A DNA stretch of 64,000 bases, from the NCBI GenBank assembly GCA_036245805.1, contig BTRK01000003.1, positions 36,783,215 through 36,847,214 of the forward strand. Reading direction: 5' to 3'. This document shows, piece after piece, positions 57,994-64,000 of this stretch (position 1 is its first letter; each line of letters opens with the position of its first letter). The notes beneath the pieces were generated by a model, which saw nothing but the letters and a program-made list of their open reading frames with translations, searched no databases and was not told the origin of the DNA. The translations under genes were made by a program, and so were the position numbers. Origin of the DNA: Pristionchus mayeri. Lineage: Eukaryota; Nematoda; Chromadorea; Rhabditida; Neodiplogasteridae.

Positions 57994-60150
57994 TGGCACA
58001 GCAAAAAAAAGTCATTTTTCCAATTTTGAGTGATTTGGGGCTATCGATGGCGCTGAAGAAGATAGGCCTAATCATTTTGTACGTAGAGCTTCTGTTAGCC
58101 CCAGACGACGTTGCGTCGTTTTCACATTTTGAGGCTTTCCACAGCTCAATTGAGCGCTAAAATTAGTGGAATAAGTTTTCTGGGGTGAAATTTTATGGCG
58201 AACACGCCTGTGTATTTCAATTATCATACAGGCCTCTCACGAGAGAATCTGGACATTCTTGGTACAATCTAAAAAAATCGATTTTGGGATATTAACAGTT
58301 CTGGGGGTAATCTATCGTCCAGAATCCGAATCCGGGTCGATCTGCTGCCTATCTCGATCCGCGGCTGCTGCAGCTGGCTGCAAACTTTTGAGAATCTCGC
58401 TTTGCCGCCTCTGGAACAGGTTTAAAATCACTCCGATTTTGCTCAAAATTGACCAGTAGGCATAGCTTATGATGCCTTCTGACTTCCCCGATCGATTTTT
58501 TGGTAGGTCAAAACACGACCTCTGGGCAGTTTTTGCTCCATAACTTTAACAGTTCGGAACACAAACAAACCAAACTTTTGCATCTTACAGTGCTTTCAAT
58601 TTGCATCTACTGGATTTTTTGTGGATTTTTACCATTTGGTCTATCATGTTTCCCATACGAAAAAGAACGAAAAATTGCGGGGTGTGGCAGTCCGCTCATA
58701 CTGAAAATCGCACAAGTGTTTACGATTCAAACTCAATGGTTGAGGGTTTGATCCCCCATCACGGAGAACATGTTTTGCATGCTTATTTACTTCATTTTCA
58801 TCATTTGTGATGTTTTCCCAGCTGTCTGAAGGTTCCTTCCTACGGTAGAAAGAGATGCACGAACCAAAGTATAAAAATCGTCGCAAATGATGCAAATGGA
58901 GTAAATATGCATGCAAAACATGTTTTCCGCGATGGGGGATCGAACCCTCAACCATTGAGTTTGAATCGTAAACACTTGTGCGATTTTCAGCATGAGCGGA
59001 CTGCCACACCCCGCAATTTTTCGTTCTTTTTCGTATGGGAAACATGATAGACCCCATGTTAAAATCCACAAAAAATCGAGTAGATGCAAAATTGAAAGCT
59101 CTGTAAGATGCAAAAGTTTGGTTTGTTTGTGTTCCGAACTGTTAAAGTTATGGAGCAAAAACTGCCCAGAGGTCGTGTTTTGATCTACCAAAAAATCGAT
59201 CGGGGAAGTCAGAAGGCATCATAAGCTATGCCTACTGGTCAATTTTGAGTAAAATCGGAGTGATTTTAAACCTGTTCCAGAGGCGTCAAATCTTTGCAGC
59301 CAGCTGCAGCAGCCGCGGATCGAGATAGGCAGCAGATCGACCCGGATTCGGATTCTAGACGGTAGAATACCCCCAGAGCTACCAAAACCTCAAAATTGAT
59401 TGTACCAAGATATGTGCGTTTTGTCCTGAATCTCTGGTGAGAGGCCTGATATTGTTCTAATTAAAAACTTAAAAATTCAACTTTTCGCTTCATCAAAAGC
59501 GAGCTTAGCAAATACATGGATGGAACTGCCGTGACGAGAGGATTTCAATTATGCAATTTCATCTCATTACGACATCAAACTTTTGAGAAAAATAAAAATA
59601 ACAGATGAAAACGCGAGGTTGGACGAGACAATGCACTGAAACTGCCAGGGGGGGGGGCGTGGGATAGAGGCAGAGGAGGGGACTGCCAGAGGGTCTGAGG
59701 TCAAGTGAAAGAGGAAGATCGGACGATAACACGGCAAATTAGGTTCAAACGGAGCACTATTTGCAACATTTCTCAAAAAGTTTGATGTCGTATTTATGTG
59801 AAATTTGTGAAATTGCAAACTTGAAATCCTCTCGTCACGGTGGTTCCATCCATGTATTTGCTAAGCTCGCTTTTGATGGAGCAAAAAGTTGAATTTTTAA
59901 GTTTTTAATTAGAACAATATGATAATTGAAATACACAGGCGTGTTCGCCATAAAATTTCACCCCAGAAAACTTATTCCACTAATTTTAGCGCTCAATTGA
60001 GCTGTGGAAAGCCTCAAAATGTGAACTCGACGCAACGTCATCTGGAGCCAACGGAAGCTCTACGTACAAAATGAGTATGCCTATCTTCTTCAGCGCCATT
60101 GATAACCCCAAATCACTCAAAATTGGAAAATGGACTTTTTTTGCTGTGCC
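57994..60150. mobile_element. 2.16-kb palindromic fold-back element
   Basis: Ends GGCACAGCAAAAAAAGTC and GACTTTTTTTGCTGTGCC. Arms of about 830 bases meet near 58830, pairing through GGCGAACACGCCTGTG, GAGAGGCCTG and ACATGTTTTGCATG. The right arm is longer only because a 466-bp MITE sits in it. Mirrored ORFs (58500-58751 and 58787-59191) are the two arms, not genes. Confidence 0.92.
59452..59917. mobile_element. 466-bp MITE nested in the fold-back
   Basis: Ends TTGTTCTAATTAAAAACTT, inverted, with TA at 59450-59451 and 59918-59919. The left arm of the host palindrome (near 58225) shows the uninterrupted sequence with a single TA. A G10 run lies near the centre. Confidence 0.88.
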
Positions 60151-61136
60151 GGGCTCTGATCGAATCTTCGACAAACGCCCTCATATACTGGAGCTAGGTG
60201 AAGTGGAGATGTGCATCGTTAGCCAGGCATAAATCGATTGGGTTTCAATTTATTATTAAATATTTTTAACACCAGGAAAATGGAAGTTATCATTTAATTT
60301 TGTTTTTCGAGTAGAACATGAGTGCATGAAACACATTTGACAATTTACACAATTTCAGAAAAAAAAATTCAAACAATGAGAAAAGGAGATGTTCGCCGCC
60401 AAGATTTCCAACAATAATATCATATTTTGATAAGCGAAAAAGGAGAAAAGAAAGAGGTGCGTATGACTTTTTCTCGTTGATCTTAGATCATTGTATTTTG
60501 TAGTTTGGTATCAATGATCTCTGGTAGGTCACTGCAGACACTCTGATCAACAATCGATGATCAAGCTGGCGGACGTTACCAAACTGAACTACGTCACTAC
60601 GGGGGTGAGGACATATTTTGATTGGCCTTTGTTCTGTGATGAAAGAATAAACAACGAAACAACGTGAACAAAACGTACAAAATCGTGTATGTTTCAAGGA
60701 TAATTCAACAGCCCTATGTGTGATTGAATTTCAGCGAATGTAGGTTTGATTCCTCTCTTACTAAAAACGAAAAAAATATCAATTTCTATCGAAACGTGTG
60801 AAAAAATTATTAATTGTATCGATGACTCATTAGCACAGGCGTATTCTCCGTGAAATTTGGCACATATTAGCTTTTTAGCACGGGCCATCAGACCTCTTAT
60901 AGGCCGAGCATTGTGTTTTTTCGGCAAAAAAATTACCTCCCTTTATTACCTCCCTTTATTTATTTTACTGTATTATTACCTCCTTATTTAAAAAAAGCAA
61001 TTTCAATTTTAACAGAAAGCGTTTTCGTCCCTCGGACACGTCGGTATAGTACAAGGATAAGAATAAACGGCTGATTTGTTCGATGGGCACTCACATTGCA
61101 CTTCTTTCAAATTAATACAAAAAACCCGAAAACATT
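60151..61136. other. No recognised gene
   Basis: AT-rich. ATTACCTCCCTTT is repeated at 60933-60960. Short ORFs have no motifs. Confidence 0.4.
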
Positions 61137-61218
61137 CGCAGCGAACAGGATTCGAACCTACGCGGGCAGAGCCCAATTTATTTCTAGTCAATCTCCTTAA
61201 CCACTCGGACATCGCTGC
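61137..61218 (-). tRNA. tRNA-Ser(AGA), variant
   Basis: Differs from the others at two places. One weakens the anticodon stem (ATTGA against TAAAT, a G-A mismatch), and one in the T stem turns a G-C pair into G-T. Anticodon AGA is kept. It may be less stable; TTTT follows within 20 bases. Confidence 0.85.
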
Positions 61219-61586
61219 TAGTGACAGGTGGCTCTATGGATGATCCCATCACTTTACAAATTAGGAGGAATCTTTGATGAGTGATGATCATGAATCAATT
61301 GATTAGTTGATTTGTGGATCACCTTTGCATGATCTCCCTATTGTCACATGTGGACATACAAAATATGATCTTTGATCTCTTTGAGTGTAAACAATTTTCT
61401 TGGATGCTGAATCTCTGATTGCTATCATGATTCTTTCTCTGCTGGATATACTCGGAGTTGAAGCCGCAACTTCCATCGTCAAACAGGCAGAGAACGATTT
61501 AATTACTATTTAAATTGTTTTTAAATGTTTTTTCCTAACAAGGAGCTTAAAAATATTGGGGAACAAAGCAAAACATGCAAATTATT

Positions 61587-61668
61587 CGCAGCGAGCAGGA
61601 TTCGAACCTACGCGGGCAGAGCCCAATTGATTTCTAGTCAATCTCCTTAACCACTCGGACATCGCTGC
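61587..61668 (-). tRNA. tRNA-Ser(AGA), tandem copy 2
   Basis: Consensus sequence with intact stems and anticodon. Its 3' flank (GCATGTTTTGC) matches the flank of the intronic tRNA at 50756. Confidence 0.95.
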
Positions 61669-62036
61669 TAGTGACAGGTGGCTCTATGGATGATCCCATC
61701 ACTTTACAAATTAGGAGGAATCTTTGATGAGTGATGATCATGAATCAATTGATTTGTTGATTTGTGGATCACCTTTGCATGATCTCCCTATTGTCACATG
61801 TGGACATACAAAATATGATCTTTGATCTCTGTGAGTGTAAACAATTTTCTTGGATGCTGAATCTCTGATTGCTATCATGATTCTTTCTCTGCTGGATATA
61901 CTCGGAGTTGAAGCCGCAACTTCCATCGTCAAACAGGCAGAGAACGATTTAATTACAATTTAAATTGTTTTTAAATGTTTTTTCCTAACAAGGAGCTTAA
62001 AAATATTGGGGAACAAAGCAAAACATGCAAACTATT

Positions 62037-62118
62037 CGCAGCGAGCAGGATTCGAACCTACGCGGGCAGAGCCCAATTGATTTCTAGTCAATCTCCTTAA
62101 CCACTCGGACATCGCTGC
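62037..62118 (-). tRNA. tRNA-Ser(AGA), tandem copy 3
   Basis: Consensus sequence, last unit of the tandem on the plus coordinate. Its 5' flank (GTGAAACGTAGCTCG) differs from the other two, marking the edge of the duplication. Confidence 0.95.
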
Positions 62119-62249
62119 TTGTGAAACGTAGCTCGAGGGATGAGATTATCTCTCTACAAACATAGAAGGCAGTGATGAACGATATTGATGATGAATCGTT
62201 ACAATGAAAATGATGAAAATATGTCCTGCTTGAGGGCAACTTCGGTGTG

Positions 62250-62655
62250 TAGAGGATTGGGATTTTAAGTTTCAGAGCCTCGTTATGTCAATGGATGTGA
62301 TAATCTTTGGCTTCTATGTTCAAGTGTATGGATGATCGTGGCGGATCTCCGTTGAGCTTTGAAGTAGATCATCCTGCCACCTAACACCTGACGTGCCGGT
62401 TAGGAACTCACAACGCACACTTGAGCGGGGCTTTTCCTGGCGGTATATCACTCGAGACGAAGGGAATCCGTCCGTATTCTTCCTCTTCAAGTGCACCAAG
62501 TAGGCGATAATCTCCGGGTTGCCCAAGCTGACGGGAGAGGATTCCCCAAACTAGGTCGGAAAAGAGCGGGGTCAGGGACGACCGCCCATAACGAGAGCTA
62601 TACTTAGAATCAATGTCGCTATATTCATAGACAAGCTGAAGTAAGGCGTCCATCA
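62250..62655 (-). CDS. Candidate two-exon gene end, unidentified
   Basis: After a TGTTTCAG acceptor at 62656 about 80 codons are open (M-D-A-L-L-Q-L-V-Y-E-Y-S, later G-A-L-E-E-E-E-Y-G-R-I-P-F) to a GTGAGT donor near 62415. A 38-base intron ending GTGGCAG would join a last exon (I-Y-F-K-A-Q-R-R-S ...) ending at TAA near 62286. The protein-like composition and good donor support it. No family recognised. Confidence 0.4.
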
Positions 62656-62961
62656 CACAATTCTGAAACATTTTTTTTTAAATTTCAGAGTAGTTTAGAT
62701 GCGAGAGTTTTAAAATAGTGATTTGCAGCAAATCATTATCAACACATTATTTATTCACTATAATGAGAACGTGTTTACTGGAGCGAATAGCGAGATCAAC
62801 ATTCATAAATTGGAGGAGATTATCGAAGACAAAATGAATCACTACCGATGTGATAGGGTTGCAGCAATATAGAGAGGGTGATTGAATAATTATTAGATGG
62901 AATGTTGCGCGTGTAGTTCTGGTGGAAGTAAAATCAGGAATTGCGTTGATTTTCATAAATA

Positions 62962-64000
62962 TCAGGTTGGCGGGAAAGTCTTTTTCCATGGTTTTGTTTT
63001 AACACTGCTCGTCGCAAGTGCGCTTTGGCGTTCCCTCGTTCCTAGTGAATAACAGCCTGTGATGGGCCTTTATAGTAAACAACTCCCCATTCCCTTTCCT
63101 TCAGTCAAGCTCTAGTAGAGAAACGATGTATGTTCCTGGTGAGACCCACTTCCGACACATTATGATATACCTCTCTCTATCCTACACCACAATGAAGGAT
63201 TCGGAGAACATACTGACGAATGTTTATCGCACACATGCCCTGTCTACAACACCTTCAGGAATTGGATCCATCGCTTCGAATAAGCCGACTTTTCCCTCAA
63301 TGAATGGGAGTGGTCTTGGAGACCTCGTTAGTTGCATTTTGAGACTTTGAAGAAAGCTGCCTAAACGGACCCATTTAAATGTGCCCATAAAATGTCTATG
63401 GCACTTAGAGTCCACCATAGCGTTGCCAAGGAACTCTTAAGCTTTCTTGGAATTAGGAAATTTATCGGTCGATTCATACCCTATGAACGGCTCGACGGTC
63501 ATCCAAGCCAGCCATGACCGTCGAGCCGATGATTCCATTACTTTTCTCATTCTCCGAGGTGGGGGTCGATGACTGAAACGGCTCAAAACGGGGAATGAGA
63601 AGTGGGTCCTCTACGATAACAACCGCATGTGAGCTTAGCGGGTTGGAGAAGGATGGGCTCCTCAGGGTGTCCCCAAACTTGACCTGCACCCCAAGAAAAA
63701 CATGCTGCTAATGTGGTGGGGAGTGGATGGCGTGATCTACCCGGAGCTACTCCCTGAGGGCATGGTAATCAGCGGGACCAAGTACGTCACACAACTACAG
63801 AACATGACGTTGGAAGTCTATCGTTCAAATTTAAGGGGCAAGAAAGTGTACAATCAGCAAAATGACTCCCGACCCCAGGTCTAAAATAAAGTCAAGCAGG
63901 AACTGGCTGGATAAAGATGGATGGTTCTCCAGCAACCCCCGTATTCTCCTGACTTAGCCCCTTCCGATTAGTGGCTTTTCGCAGACCTGACCCGTGCCGT
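62962..64000 (+). mobile_element. Second mariner, decayed, running off the window
   Basis: The left end TCAGGTTGGCGGGAAAGTC follows a TA (62960-62961) and resembles mariner termini of a different lineage from the 20.6-kb copy. Transposase remnants fill the rest. The right end is beyond the window. Confidence 0.85.
63129..64000 (+). pseudogene. Mariner transposase remnant
   Basis: Fragments in family order but in shifting frames: P-G-E-T-H-F-R-H-I-M near 63135; T-G-N-E-K-W-V-L-Y-D-N near 63588, where the first catalytic Asp is Asn; L-H-P-K-K-N-M-L-L-M-W-W and Y-P-E-L-L-P-E-G near 63680-63760; and P-P-Y-S-P-D-L-A-P-S-D near 63940, followed at once by a TAG (63969). It has several stops and frameshifts and cannot act. 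The second Asp region is not recognisable. Confidence 0.88.

Larger units (their letters stand above)
61137..62118 (-). repeat. Exact 450-bp tandem repeat carrying tRNA-Ser genes
   Basis: The starts of three tRNAs (61137, 61587, 62037) are exactly 450 bases apart. The spacer between the first two pairs of copies differs by only a few bases (for example GATTAGTTG against GATTTGTTG). The repeat ends with the third tRNA; sequence after 62118 is unrelated. Confidence 0.95.

Noticed and set aside
58500..59191. ORFs of 83, 134 and 141 codons sharing the same peptide
   Set aside because: They are the two arms of a palindrome read on opposite strands. No start, splice or family evidence.
61137..62118. 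Regular spacing that could suggest a CRISPR-like array
   Set aside because: The repeated unit is a tRNA gene with its spacer and the genome is eukaryotic.

Overview
The window is eukaryotic and looks like nematode DNA, most likely a rhabditid or diplogastrid worm. The evidence is protein-coding exons of about 50-130 bp split by short GT-AG introns with TTTCAG-type acceptors, clustered tRNA genes, and very dense Tc1/mariner-type and fold-back repeats with TA target sites. The species is inference; no operon, rRNA, CRISPR or bacterial gene layout is visible.

One gene is complete and convincing: a 24-exon long-chain acyl-CoA synthetase (ACSL family) on the minus strand, 44640-52953, possibly with a further upstream first exon near 54272. 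A second, broken copy of its middle lies at 33141-37600. It shares introns and an intronic tRNA-Ser with the intact gene, so it is a segmental duplication, not a retrocopy. It carries lost splice sites, a 14-base deletion and other frameshifts, and is split by a 1.44 kb fold-back element. Six good tRNA-Ser(AGA) genes and one damaged one surround the two copies; three sit in an exact 450-bp tandem array at 61137-62118.

Layout. 1-7020 is almost wholly long palindromic repeats. 7.3-27.1 kb holds degraded gene pieces and a diverged array of about 2-kb units, minus strand from 8.2 to 23.2 kb and plus strand from 24.1 to 27.1 kb. The units share a short exon-like box encoding D-A-Y-T-I behind a splice acceptor, and several also share a Cys-rich box (G-C-P ... 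C-C-K-x-T-G). Two of these units (16.07 and 18.67 kb) are recent duplicates. The second one carries three insertions: a fold-back, a 1240-bp mariner and a 246-bp MITE. 27-33 kb is stacked fold-back elements. 33-37.6 kb is the pseudogene segment. 37.6-44.3 kb is again fold-backs plus an unidentified ORF. 44.6-54.3 kb is the ACSL gene. 54.3-62 kb holds fold-backs, MITEs and tRNAs. The right edge holds a second, decayed mariner of another lineage.

Fold-back or inverted-repeat elements fill roughly a third of the window. Most have no coding capacity, several have TA target duplications, and different families are nested in one another. All exon boundaries and similarities were judged by eye from the sequence; no alignment or database search was run.
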